Assembly (NCBI RefSeq): GCF_001854605.1 | Contig: NZ_MKJU01000025.1 | Location: forward strand, 378 to 64,377 | DNA from: Pseudoalteromonas amylolytica | GTDB taxonomy: Bacteria; Pseudomonadota; Gammaproteobacteria; Enterobacterales; Alteromonadaceae | Length of the DNA stretch: 64,000 nt | Reading direction: 5' to 3' | In this document: in pieces, positions 1 through 7,976 of the stretch | Layout: each line of letters opens with the position of its first letter | How positions within the stretch are numbered: the first letter of the stretch is position 1 | Program-made: the position numbers and the translations under genes | Notes under the pieces: model-generated | Database searches by the model: none | The model's input: only the letters and a program-made list of their open reading frames with translations | What the model was told of the DNA's origin: nothing

Positions 1-1
1 A

Positions 2-2668
2 CTGCCTATCTTGTCAGAGGCAGAGCAACACCACTTGGTACATGGGCTCAACAACACAAAGATGGACTATCCAAAAGACAGCTGTATTCATGAGTTGTTT
101 GAGCAACAGGCGCAAGCGACACCAGATAAAGTCGCGGTGGAGTTTGGGTCACAGCAGCTGACTTATGGCGCATTGAATCGCAAGGCGAACCAACTGGCGC
201 ATTACTTAGTGAATACACAGGGTGTTACCCCAGATACCTTGGTGGGATTATGTGTAGAGCGTTCATTAGAGATGATAGTGGGGATGTTAGGTATTTTGAA
301 GGCGGGTGGGGCGTATGTACCACTTGACCCGAATTACCCACAGGCGCGTTTAGACTACATGATTGAAGATGCTGGTTTGGTGAATATAGTGAGTCATCAA
401 GCGGTACTTTCACGCTCGATATTGACTGGGTTCCGTGGCGAGGTAATTAACTTAGATGCGCAAAGTGCGTACGAGCATTGCAGCACGACAGACCTGACAA
501 AATCCATGTTGGGGCTTAGCTCAGAGAATCTGGCGTATGTGATCTATACCTCAGGTTCAACGGGTCAGCCTAAGGGAGTGATGATTGAGCATCGCAGTGT
601 ACAAGCTTTGGCAAGCGAAATTCCATCTTGGTTTGATGAGGTAAATACGATCGGTTGGAGCTCAAATTACATATTTGATGGCTCGGTAAAGGGAATCATT
701 CTCCTCTTCTGTGGCCGTAAAATGATTATTCTCAGTGATGAGTGTAAAAAAGATCCTGCGCTGTTGCGACAGTGTATAGAATCACATGATATTGAGTTGC
801 TAGATTGTACGCCAACCTTGTTACAGCATTGGATTGATGGCTGGGGAGAGTTTACACCACCCAACTTAATGGTTGGAGGAGAAGCAATTTCAAGTAAATT
901 ATGGCAGCAACTGGTGGATTATCGTCAGCGTGGAACAAAGATATTCAATGTCTATGGACCAACAGAGTGCACGGTTAACAGTACACGGGCACTTGTCAGC
1001 ACCGAGATAGCAACGATTGGCCGACCTTTAGCATATGTGCAGTGCTATATTTTGAGCGAAAATGGCAAAAATGCCTTAGTACCCTTTGGAAGCATAGGTG
1101 AACTATACATTGGTGGTGATGGCTTAGCTCGTGGCTATTTGAATCGTCAGCAGTTGAGTGCGCAGCGCTTTATCGCCAACCCATTTTATGATGCCACGCA
1201 TCCAAATAGCTCAGAGCGCTTATATCGTACCGGTGACTTAGTGCGTTATTTACCAGATGGCAATTTAGAGTTTATAGGGCGAGTGGATGATCAAGTTAAG
1301 ATCCGCGGGTTTAGGATTGAACTGGGTGAAGTCGAAGCGCAACTCGCAGTGCAGGAGGGAGTGGAATCTGCATTGGTGATGGCCAAAGAGCTGGCGGGTT
1401 CGCTACAGTTGATTGGTTATATCAAAGCCAGTAACACGTTAAATGAGGCGGGTCAGGTTCAGCTTATTACTGAGATTAAAGAGCGCTTAGAAAAGTCTCT
1501 GCCTGATCACATGATGCCAAGTGTACTTATGGTAGTGAATGCATGGCCTTTGACTGCAAATGGTAAAGTAGATAAAAAAGCGCTGCCACAGCCAGATTGT
1601 GCGAGTTTACAAGGGAAGTATGTAGCACCATGCAGTGATGCAGAGCATGCTCTAGTAGGTATATTCTCACAACTGTTGGGTATTGAAGCGGATAAAATCA
1701 GCACGACGGCGAATTTCTTCGACCTCGGCGGACACTCGTTACTTGCTGTGAAACTTATGGCAAAAATTAGTGCGCATTTTGAACAGACGTTATCGTTAGC
1801 AGAGCTATTTAAAACACCAAATATAGTAAAGCTAGGTGAGCGGCTCACCATAGAAAAAGAGCAGTCTTTTAGCATTACTGTACCTTTACATAACGAGGGT
1901 GAGGCGCAGACCTTATTTGTTGTGCCAGGAGCAGGAGGCAATGTGTTGTCGCTTCAGCCAATGGCGCAAGCATTGCGTGGTACTTATGCTGTATATGCAC
2001 TACAAGCAATAGGCTTAGATGGCACTATGACTCCATTGGAAAGTGTGGAACGCACAGCGCGTGAAAACATTGCGGCACTAAAAGAAGTTCAGCCCAGTGG
2101 TCCTTATCATCTAGTAGGGCATTCCTATGGTGGTGTGGTGGCTTTTGAAATGGCGAAACAGCTATTGCTAAACAATGAGTCAGTTGCTTCATTAAAACTG
2201 ATTGACGCCTACGCACCGCTTATATTTAAGCAACAGTTTAAACAACGATATGGTGGGCAAAATACACAAATGGAAGAGTTGTATAGCGTTTGTGTTAACT
2301 TTGCACATCAGTTTGGTGTGGCCATAGAGTTAGATATACAACATTTACAGTCGCTCACAGACAGTGAGCTTGGGCAGTATGTATCCAGTTGTTTCCAAAG
2401 CCAAGGTGTTGATATGACGCCAACACAATTTGTTACTTATTACAGCGTGTATAAGGCAAATTTAAACTGTTATCTCACTTATTTGCCAACCAAACTGCCA
2501 AGCACGTTGAATATAAGTCTTTATCGAGCAATACACTCTTTTGATGGAGCACATATACCTGACGATTATGGTTGGAATGACTTGTTGATGCAGCCACTTA
2601 CGATTGTAGATGTTGCAGCTGATCACTTCTCGATATTGACGCAACCTCATATTCAGGAGGTATTCTAG
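2..2668 (+). CDS. Non-ribosomal peptide synthetase, C-terminal part (end of C, then A-PCP-TE), 5' partial
   Basis: The reading frame is open from the first bases (codons for LPI precede LSEAEQ, a typical C-to-A linker), so the gene starts left of the window. Counting from the TTG at 11, an adenylation domain spans about 25-525: A3 YTSGSTGQPKGV (179-190), A5 NVYGPTE (313-319), A7 YRTGDL (405-410), A8 KIRGFRIELGEVE, A10 LTANGKVDKKAL. A carrier domain has the phosphopantetheine serine in DLGGHSLL (S576). A type I thioesterase (about 630-885) has nucleophile S705 in GHSYGG, probable acid D732 and H872 in ADHFSIL. This is a termination module that loads the last residue and releases the peptide by hydrolysis or cyclisation. 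Specificity residues aligned by eye to GrsA read D-G-K-D-M-G-V-V-N-K, nearest the published Glu/Gln codes. A strong terminator follows. The product is unknown. Confidence 0.93.
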   Translation: MPILSEAEQHHLVHGLNNTKMDYPKDSCIHELFEQQAQATPDKVAVEFGSQQLTYGALNRKANQLAHYLVNTQGVTPDTLVGLCVERSLEMIVGMLGILKAGGAYVPLDPNYPQARLDYMIEDAGLVNIVSHQAVLSRSILTGFRGEVINLDAQSAYEHCSTTDLTKSMLGLSSENLAYVIYTSGSTGQPKGVMIEHRSVQALASEIPSWFDEVNTIGWSSNYIFDGSVKGIILLFCGRKMIILSDECKKDPALLRQCIESHDIELLDCTPTLLQHWIDGWGEFTPPNLMVGGEAISSKLWQQLVDYRQRGTKIFNVYGPTECTVNSTRALVSTEIATIGRPLAYVQCYILSENGKNALVPFGSIGELYIGGDGLARGYLNRQQLSAQRFIANPFYDATHPNSSERLYRTGDLVRYLPDGNLEFIGRVDDQVKIRGFRIELGEVEAQLAVQEGVESALVMAKELAGSLQLIGYIKASNTLNEAGQVQLITEIKERLEKSLPDHMMPSVLMVVNAWPLTANGKVDKKALPQPDCASLQGKYVAPCSDAEHALVGIFSQLLGIEADKISTTANFFDLGGHSLLAVKLMAKISAHFEQTLSLAELFKTPNIVKLGERLTIEKEQSFSITVPLHNEGEAQTLFVVPGAGGNVLSLQPMAQALRGTYAVYALQAIGLDGTMTPLESVERTARENIAALKEVQPSGPYHLVGHSYGGVVAFEMAKQLLLNNESVASLKLIDAYAPLIFKQQFKQRYGGQNTQMEELYSVCVNFAHQFGVAIELDIQHLQSLTDSELGQYVSSCFQSQGVDMTPTQFVTYYSVYKANLNCYLTYLPTKLPSTLNISLYRAIHSFDGAHIPDDYGWNDLLMQPLTIVDVAADHFSILTQPHIQEVF

Positions 2669-2736
2669 TTGTATTCAAACTGTATGATGTTTGTTGGAGG
2701 TTAACCTGATTGACCTCTAGTTTCTGTTAAGTGTAA

Positions 2737-2770
2737 GTCGCAAAGTATTATCGATACTTTGCGGCTTTTT
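2737..2770 (+). terminator. Intrinsic terminator of the NRPS gene
   Basis: Twelve-pair stem (2737-2748 with 2754-2765, core CGCAAAGTAT/ATACTTTGCG, one G-T pair), five-base loop and a T-run from 2766. It closes the NRPS transcription unit 70 bp after the stop codon and separates it from the exporter operon. Confidence 0.85.
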
Positions 2771-2786
2771 ATTTTCATCTCTAAAT

Positions 2787-2800
2787 CACTGATATCAGTG
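2787..2800. promoter_or_regulatory. Perfect 14-bp palindrome CACTGATATCAGTG
   Basis: A perfect dyad with a GATATC core in the 535-bp gap between the NRPS and the exporter operon. Its centre is 146 bp (about 14 turns) upstream of the first of the paired palindromes at 2933 and shares their GATATC core. Possible third activator or repressor site. No T-run follows, so it is not a terminator. Confidence 0.3.
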
Positions 2801-2932
2801 GCTGGACTCTTCACTTCGCGCCGTGTTTTGGTATCTCTAGGAGTGACTTTAGGAGCTCACGTTTGCCTTGATGATTGATTCAATAACCACAATTGTATTC
2901 ATGTTTGGGGTGGTCATTGATTGGTATTAACC

Positions 2933-2967
2933 GTCCGATATCGGGCTGTAAGTGTTCGATATCGGTC
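2933..2967. promoter_or_regulatory. Paired palindromes, candidate upstream activator sites for the exporter operon
   Basis: Two near-identical dyads, GTCCGATATCGGGC (2933-2946) and GTTCGATATCGGTC (2954-2967), lie exactly 21 bp apart, so two bound dimers would sit on the same DNA face. They are centred about 180-200 bp upstream of the transcription start predicted from the sigma-54 element at 3116-3131, a usual distance for enhancer-binding proteins. The sigma-54 response regulator encoded downstream is the obvious candidate binder; this link is inferred. Confidence 0.55.
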
Positions 2968-3115
2968 TATTGAAATTGAAACGCTATTTCTAAGCGTTGT
3001 AGGGTGACAAGCTAAATACGAAGTTGTATGGAGGGATTGGTTTAACTTGTTGTTTTAAATGGTTTTAAATTCTTTGTTTTAGCAGGCCGTACACACGTTG
3101 AAAAGTGGCTATAAG

Positions 3116-3131
3116 TGGCATGTTATTCGCA
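3116..3131 (+). promoter_or_regulatory. Sigma-54 promoter (-24/-12) of the exporter operon
   Basis: TGGCATGTTATTCGCA matches the RpoN consensus TGGCAYG-N4-TTGCW with the GG and GC doublets at the right 12-bp spacing and one mismatch in the -12 box. It lies 73 bp before the permease start. A sigma-54-type activator gene in the same cluster supports the call. Confidence 0.65.
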
Positions 3132-3203
3132 ATATTAGTTTTATTGTTGAAAATTGATCGTATGGCTTTATTGAGTCAAATCGTATAAAACAGGAAGCAA
3201 AGG

Positions 3204-5636
3204 ATGAACCAAAGTATTTATCTATTAAAGCAAGCTTGGGCTGGATTACGCCTTAAAAAGGGCTTTTCAGCCACTGTCATTGCAACACTGGGGATAAGTT
3301 TGGGTGCTTTATTATGCATTCTGACGTTAGCGTATATCGTAATTGTTAAACCTCTACCTTACCCCGAACAAGGTGCTTTATACCAGCTTAACTCAGTGGT
3401 TAAAGATAAAAATGCAGAGGTGCTTGGTAGGGCGTATAACTATCCTAGTTTAATTCACCTATATGACACGCAAACTGTGTTTAGTGAATCGGCCATAGCG
3501 CTTTATAGCGAAAGTGTACTAAGCTCGCTTGCGACTCATCCAACGGTCAAGACAATCTATGCAACACCTAAATGGTTCACGTTATTGGGCAGTCAAATGG
3601 CCCTTGGTCGGGCATTTGAGCAAACTGAAAACAAAGAAAGCTATAATCCCGTCGCCATCTTGAGCTATCACACATGGAAGCAAAAATTTAACTTAGATAG
3701 CGAAATATTAGACAAAACCATTACGGTCAGCGGGAACAACTATAAGGTTGTGGGTGTGTTGTCTGAGTCATTCGTTGAACCTCAGCTTGCTGGTACAGGC
3801 AGTAAAACTGATATCTATTTACCTTGGGATTTTAACTCATACCACCAGAGTGATAATTGGAGAAACCGTTGGGGTGGATTTATCACCCGATTACACTTTA
3901 TTGGTAAACTTGATGGTCAAATGGCACCTTCACAGATTGAGCAAACCCTCACTGGACCTTTCAATAATTACTGGCAAGAAAACGTATCAGATATCGCACG
4001 CTTTAAGGGGTGGACGATTCAAATGGAATTGAAGTCATTTAAAGAAGCAATATTGGGAGACAGTACTAATACGGTGCTACTTTTACTGGCGGGTGTAACA
4101 GGACTGGTACTGATTGCATGTACTAATATTACTAATTTATTTATGTCTCGTACGGCTGAACAGCAGCGTCAATTAGCAATCCAAGCTGTTGTGGGTGCTA
4201 AAAAGCGTCATTTATTCCATTCGTTACTTACAGAGTCGGCATTATTAGTTTTTGCATCTCTGGCGTTGGCTTTAGTTATTGCCAATAGTGGTTTTTGGGT
4301 ACTTCAACATTACTTAGCGTCTAGCTTTCCACGTATCGATGAGCTGGCATTAAACGGATTTACCTTTGTATCTGCTGTGCTTATTGCGCTAATCATAGCT
4401 TTATTTTTCGCGCGTTTAAGCGCTGGTATCGTTAACTATAAAGCGCTGAACTCTATTCTACAGTCAAGTGGTAAGGGCACCGGTGTGCAAGTTTCTGAAA
4501 AAGTGAGAAGGATACTGGTGATTTCACAGGTGACGATTGTAACGACGCTGGTATTTATCAATATTGGTCTTTTGAAAGACTCTTTAAAAATTATTACAGA
4601 GCCATTGGGCTTTGAAACAAAGGATATTACGACTTTTAATATCAATGTTAACGGATCTAGCAATTTGTCGAGCGAGCAGCTTCAAGCACTTATGTTAGAG
4701 CTAAGAAATAGACTTCAGGCTTTACCGCAAGTTGATGATGTATCTCAGGCTATTTCACCGCTAGAAATCAATGGGATGCGTATTCAAACAGTTGAAGAAA
4801 CTCAAGAAAGCCTGACGATTCAAAGTCGCTACATTGACGATAGGTACTTCAACATGACGGGGCAAACACTGATCGAGGGTAACTTCTTCAGTGAATCAGA
4901 TTTTAAAGATCAAAACTACAGCATCATTATCAACGATGTGTACGCAAGAAGGTTGGCAGGTGAAGGCAGTGCGTTGGGTAAAAAAATCTCAGTTGGCGGT
5001 GATTTACTGAGTGTGGGGGGGGTTGTCAAAGGCGTTAAAGTTCCAAATGAAACAGACATTCCAATGCGCGCCTATATGTTGACATCTGCTGATGAGCGTC
5101 AATTCATTTTAAAGATGAAACCTAACCAAACCTTGTCTCGTGAAATGATAGCGTCAATTCTCAAAGAAGTGAGCAGCCAGTTGTATCTAAAAGATTTAGA
5201 TACATTAGAGGAAAAGAAAAGTCAGATGTTGTTCACTCAGTACACTACGGCTATCACCAGCTCTGTTTTAGCAACCTTGACGTTTTTGTTAGCCACTATT
5301 GGCTTGTACGGTATTCTTAACTACGCCACACAAATGCGTAAGTTTGAACTGGGGACTCGTCTTGCAATCGGTGCATCACGTAAGGATGTGATTAGTTTAA
5401 TCATAAAAGATAATGCGGGTTCAGTTGTGATAGGCCTTGTTGCAAGCCTAATCATTTTACTCGGTCTATACATTGGCTTTGCACAAGCGTTAAGCAGCTA
5501 CGTAAACATGGGGACGGTGGCGATGTTCTTCGTGACACTTGCGCTTATCAGTTTAATGACATGGTTTGCGTGTTATTGGCCTCTACGCTCAATTATTAAT
5601 GTTATGCCTATTCACTCGTTACGTGATAGTCAGTAA
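3204..5636 (+). CDS. Double-length FtsX/MacB-type ABC transporter permease
   Basis: An 810-residue inner-membrane permease that looks like two MacB-type permease units joined head to tail. The first unit has a TM at about 24-48, a periplasmic MacB core, then TMs at about 289-312, 340-365 and 387-407. The second repeats this with TMs at about 436-456, 682-705, 740-760 and 772-792. The conserved cytoplasmic loop before the later TMs is seen as ELGTRLAIGAS (715-725) and, weaker, QLAIQAVVGA (323-332). Single-unit MacB-type permeases are about 400 residues. The ATG has a good RBS (AGGAAG, 3192-3197). The adaptor and ATPase follow in the same operon, so it is probably the membrane core of a tripartite exporter. 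Its substrate may be the NRPS product, but that rests on position only. Confidence 0.88.
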   Translation: MNQSIYLLKQAWAGLRLKKGFSATVIATLGISLGALLCILTLAYIVIVKPLPYPEQGALYQLNSVVKDKNAEVLGRAYNYPSLIHLYDTQTVFSESAIALYSESVLSSLATHPTVKTIYATPKWFTLLGSQMALGRAFEQTENKESYNPVAILSYHTWKQKFNLDSEILDKTITVSGNNYKVVGVLSESFVEPQLAGTGSKTDIYLPWDFNSYHQSDNWRNRWGGFITRLHFIGKLDGQMAPSQIEQTLTGPFNNYWQENVSDIARFKGWTIQMELKSFKEAILGDSTNTVLLLLAGVTGLVLIACTNITNLFMSRTAEQQRQLAIQAVVGAKKRHLFHSLLTESALLVFASLALALVIANSGFWVLQHYLASSFPRIDELALNGFTFVSAVLIALIIALFFARLSAGIVNYKALNSILQSSGKGTGVQVSEKVRRILVISQVTIVTTLVFINIGLLKDSLKIITEPLGFETKDITTFNINVNGSSNLSSEQLQALMLELRNRLQALPQVDDVSQAISPLEINGMRIQTVEETQESLTIQSRYIDDRYFNMTGQTLIEGNFFSESDFKDQNYSIIINDVYARRLAGEGSALGKKISVGGDLLSVGGVVKGVKVPNETDIPMRAYMLTSADERQFILKMKPNQTLSREMIASILKEVSSQLYLKDLDTLEEKKSQMLFTQYTTAITSSVLATLTFLLATIGLYGILNYATQMRKFELGTRLAIGASRKDVISLIIKDNAGSVVIGLVASLIILLGLYIGFAQALSSYVNMGTVAMFFVTLALISLMTWFACYWPLRSIINVMPIHSLRDSQ

Positions 5637-5668
5637 TCAAGCTTTAGCTAAACAAAAGGTTCGGGATT

Positions 5669-6925
5669 ATGGATGTAGTTAAAAAGAAGCCCAAAAAACA
5701 ATGGTTGGCAAACAAATATCAATTAGTGGCGGTAGTATTACTTGTCGTAATCGCTTTAATTGCTTGGGCTTTGAAAGCGGCTGGAACGGTCTCGGTATCT
5801 CGTAAAGATGTACTTGTTGAGAAGGTAAAGCTGGGTGATCTAGAAGTTGTCACTGAAGGCTTTGGGGTATTGAGCTCCAATCGACAACAATTGCTGACTG
5901 CATTGACGCCAGCTACGGTTAAAGAGGTTGTATTGAAACCTGGTGCTCATGTGGAGCCTGATAGTGTGATTGTACGCTTAGAAAACCCTGAATTAATTCA
6001 GGAAGTTGAGGATGCTCAGCAAGAGTTATTGCAGATTATGGCTAACTTGCGGCAACTGAAGTTAAATAACCAGAGGGAAATACTGAATGAAACAGCGAAT
6101 CTTGCCGAGTTGACGGCGCGTTATGAGTCTGCAACGCTCAATCGCAAAGCTGAAGAAAAGCTAATAGAACAAGGCATTGTATCTCAATTGGCTTATCAAG
6201 AGTCGGTGCTGGAAGAAAACCAACTGGCGAAGAGAATTGAAATACTTAAAAAACGTATCGAGCAACTGAAACTAGTTCATCAAGAGTCTGTAAATATTCA
6301 ACAAGAGCGACTAAAGCAACAGCAAGGTCAGGTGAAGATTAGACAAACTCGTCTAGATGCATTGGAGGTAAAAGCTGGGTTTTCAGGTGTTTTGCAAAGG
6401 TTGTCAGTGGAACTGGGGCAAAGCTTAACGCAAGGTCAGGAAGTTGCATTGATAGGCAGCGTTACGGATCTAATCGCTTTAGTTCGAGTGCCACAAAGTC
6501 AAGTACAGCAGGTTGTTGTTGGCCAAACAGCGATTGTTGATACGCGACGGGACAAAATAGTTGGCAAGGTTTCACGTATTGAGCCTATTGTTCAGGACAA
6601 TACGGTAGAAATAGAAATTGCCTTGCCTGAAACATTACCTGCTAGTGCACGTCCTCAGCTGAATGTAGACGCTTCAATCATCGCTGATAAGTTGCAACAG
6701 GTGCTTTACATTGAGCGTCCGGTCAATGTAAAGCAACATAGCAAAATAAATTTATACCGCCTAACTTCAGGCAGCTCAACAGCACAACTAACAACTTTAG
6801 AGCTAGGCCAAATAGCAGGTCGATACATTGAAGTTATATCAGGCGCAAAGCCAGATGATGCTTTCATAATTTCAGATTTATCGAACCTGAAAAGTACAGC
6901 ACCAGAATTGGCAATAACTCCTTAA
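5669..6925 (+). CDS. Periplasmic adaptor (membrane fusion) protein of the HlyD/MacA type
   Basis: A 418-residue adaptor with an N-terminal TM anchor (about 17-40), a first half of a lipoyl-like domain, a long Gln/Glu/Leu-rich coiled-coil hairpin (about 105-215), a second lipoyl half and beta-barrel (about 215-335), and a C-terminal membrane-proximal region. The family bridges the ABC permease to an outer-membrane channel such as TolC. No channel gene is present in the window, so a housekeeping TolC is probably shared. It lies 32 bp after the permease and 31 bp before the ATPase, in one operon. The substrate cannot be read from the sequence. Confidence 0.88.
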   Translation: MDVVKKKPKKQWLANKYQLVAVVLLVVIALIAWALKAAGTVSVSRKDVLVEKVKLGDLEVVTEGFGVLSSNRQQLLTALTPATVKEVVLKPGAHVEPDSVIVRLENPELIQEVEDAQQELLQIMANLRQLKLNNQREILNETANLAELTARYESATLNRKAEEKLIEQGIVSQLAYQESVLEENQLAKRIEILKKRIEQLKLVHQESVNIQQERLKQQQGQVKIRQTRLDALEVKAGFSGVLQRLSVELGQSLTQGQEVALIGSVTDLIALVRVPQSQVQQVVVGQTAIVDTRRDKIVGKVSRIEPIVQDNTVEIEIALPETLPASARPQLNVDASIIADKLQQVLYIERPVNVKQHSKINLYRLTSGSSTAQLTTLELGQIAGRYIEVISGAKPDDAFIISDLSNLKSTAPELAITP

Positions 6926-6956
6926 AGAATATGGAAAAATTAGTAGGAATATAGAT

Positions 6957-7706
6957 ATGAGCGAAATTAAAATTCAAATGAAAAATATCTCCAAAGTCTT
7001 TGAAACAGAGGATATGGAGACGCACGCATTAAAAGACGTTAACCTAACTATCTATAAGGGGGATTATGTATCAATATCAGGCCCTTCTGGTTGTGGTAAG
7101 TCGACACTGCTTTCGTTATTAGGTTTGCTAGATATGCCGACAAGTGGGGAATATAAGATAGAAGGTGTTGACGTTTCTAACTTGTCACTAGATGAGGCTG
7201 CGGAAATTAGGAATAGTAAAATTGGTTTTATTTTTCAATCATTTAACTTGATAGATCAAATATCAGTGTTTGATAACGTCGCACTCCCACTGCGCTATAG
7301 AAGTGAAGCTATGAGCACCACAGAGATCGAACAGCGAGTGAATAAATGCCTAGAAATGGTCAGCATGACTCATCGAGCACAACATAAACCTAACCAACTA
7401 TCGGGTGGTCAGCAGCAACGTATAGCAATCGCTAGAGCCTTGGTGGGAGACCCTGCTATTTTGTTTGTTGATGAAGCGACAGGGAACCTAGATTCTAATA
7501 CGGGTGACCAAATTATGGATGTACTCGAACAACTGAATCAAAACGGCACTACTATTTGTATGGTAACTCACGAGTCTCGATACGCGGACAGGGCGACCAA
7601 GCAGTTTAAATTGTTGGATGGCGAGATCCTAACCACACCAACAAACAGAGAGTCTAACGTTAACAATACCGTTGAGGAAAGTGAAGAAGTACTTACTACT
7701 GATTAA
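6957..7706 (+). CDS. ABC transporter ATPase of the MacB/LolD type
   Basis: A 249-residue nucleotide-binding subunit: Walker A GPSGCGKST (42-50), Q-loop FIFQSFNL (91-98), signature LSGGQQQR (148-155), Walker B ILFVDEATG (168-176) and H-loop histidine in MVTHE. The usual DEPTG after Walker B reads DEATG; the catalytic glutamate is kept. A short acidic tail (about 225-249) extends past the usual end. As third gene of the operon it energises the double permease. Members of this family drive mechanotransmission across the envelope rather than transport through the membrane. Confidence 0.92.
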   Translation: MSEIKIQMKNISKVFETEDMETHALKDVNLTIYKGDYVSISGPSGCGKSTLLSLLGLLDMPTSGEYKIEGVDVSNLSLDEAAEIRNSKIGFIFQSFNLIDQISVFDNVALPLRYRSEAMSTTEIEQRVNKCLEMVSMTHRAQHKPNQLSGGQQQRIAIARALVGDPAILFVDEATGNLDSNTGDQIMDVLEQLNQNGTTICMVTHESRYADRATKQFKLLDGEILTTPTNRESNVNNTVEESEEVLTTD

Positions 7707-7724
7707 CCTTCTTAATTATATCAA

Positions 7725-7750
7725 GGCGTAAAGCAGTCCAGCTTCGCGCC
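7725..7750 (+). terminator. Possible weak terminator after the exporter operon
   Basis: GGCG..AAGC / GCTT..CGCC stem with a 2x2 internal mismatch and six-base loop. A short T-run (7758-7762) comes seven bases later, so termination may be partial. Confidence 0.3.
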
Positions 7751-7870
7751 TGTATGCTTTTTATATTGCGCCATAGCGTAGGGTATCAAACCTGTTGAAT
7801 ACACGCCGTGGTGCTTATCAATCTCGCACTTCAATCATTGGGTGCGATACTGATGCTTCCTGTATTTATC

Positions 7871-7898
7871 TTGACCCTATTATCCAGCTGTGTATCAT
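7871..7898 (+). promoter_or_regulatory. Candidate sigma-70 promoter of the two-component genes
   Basis: -35 TTGACC (7871-7876), 16-bp spacer, -10 TATCAT (7893-7898). A dyad CTGTGT (7888-7893) / ACACAG (7905-7910) overlaps the -10 and expected start, as an operator would. An ATG at 7890 would lie inside this promoter, which favours the TTG start at 7977 for the next gene. Confidence 0.45.
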
Positions 7899-7976
7899 AA
7901 TCTCACACAGTGGCCAGCTATTGGCCTTATAGGTACCACGTCCTCAATAATAAACAAAAAGCAAGAAAGGAACGTC

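Noticed and set aside
3748-4032. Plus-strand 94-codon frame inside the double permease
   Set aside because: Out-of-frame shadow; the permease frame here carries the conserved MacB core.
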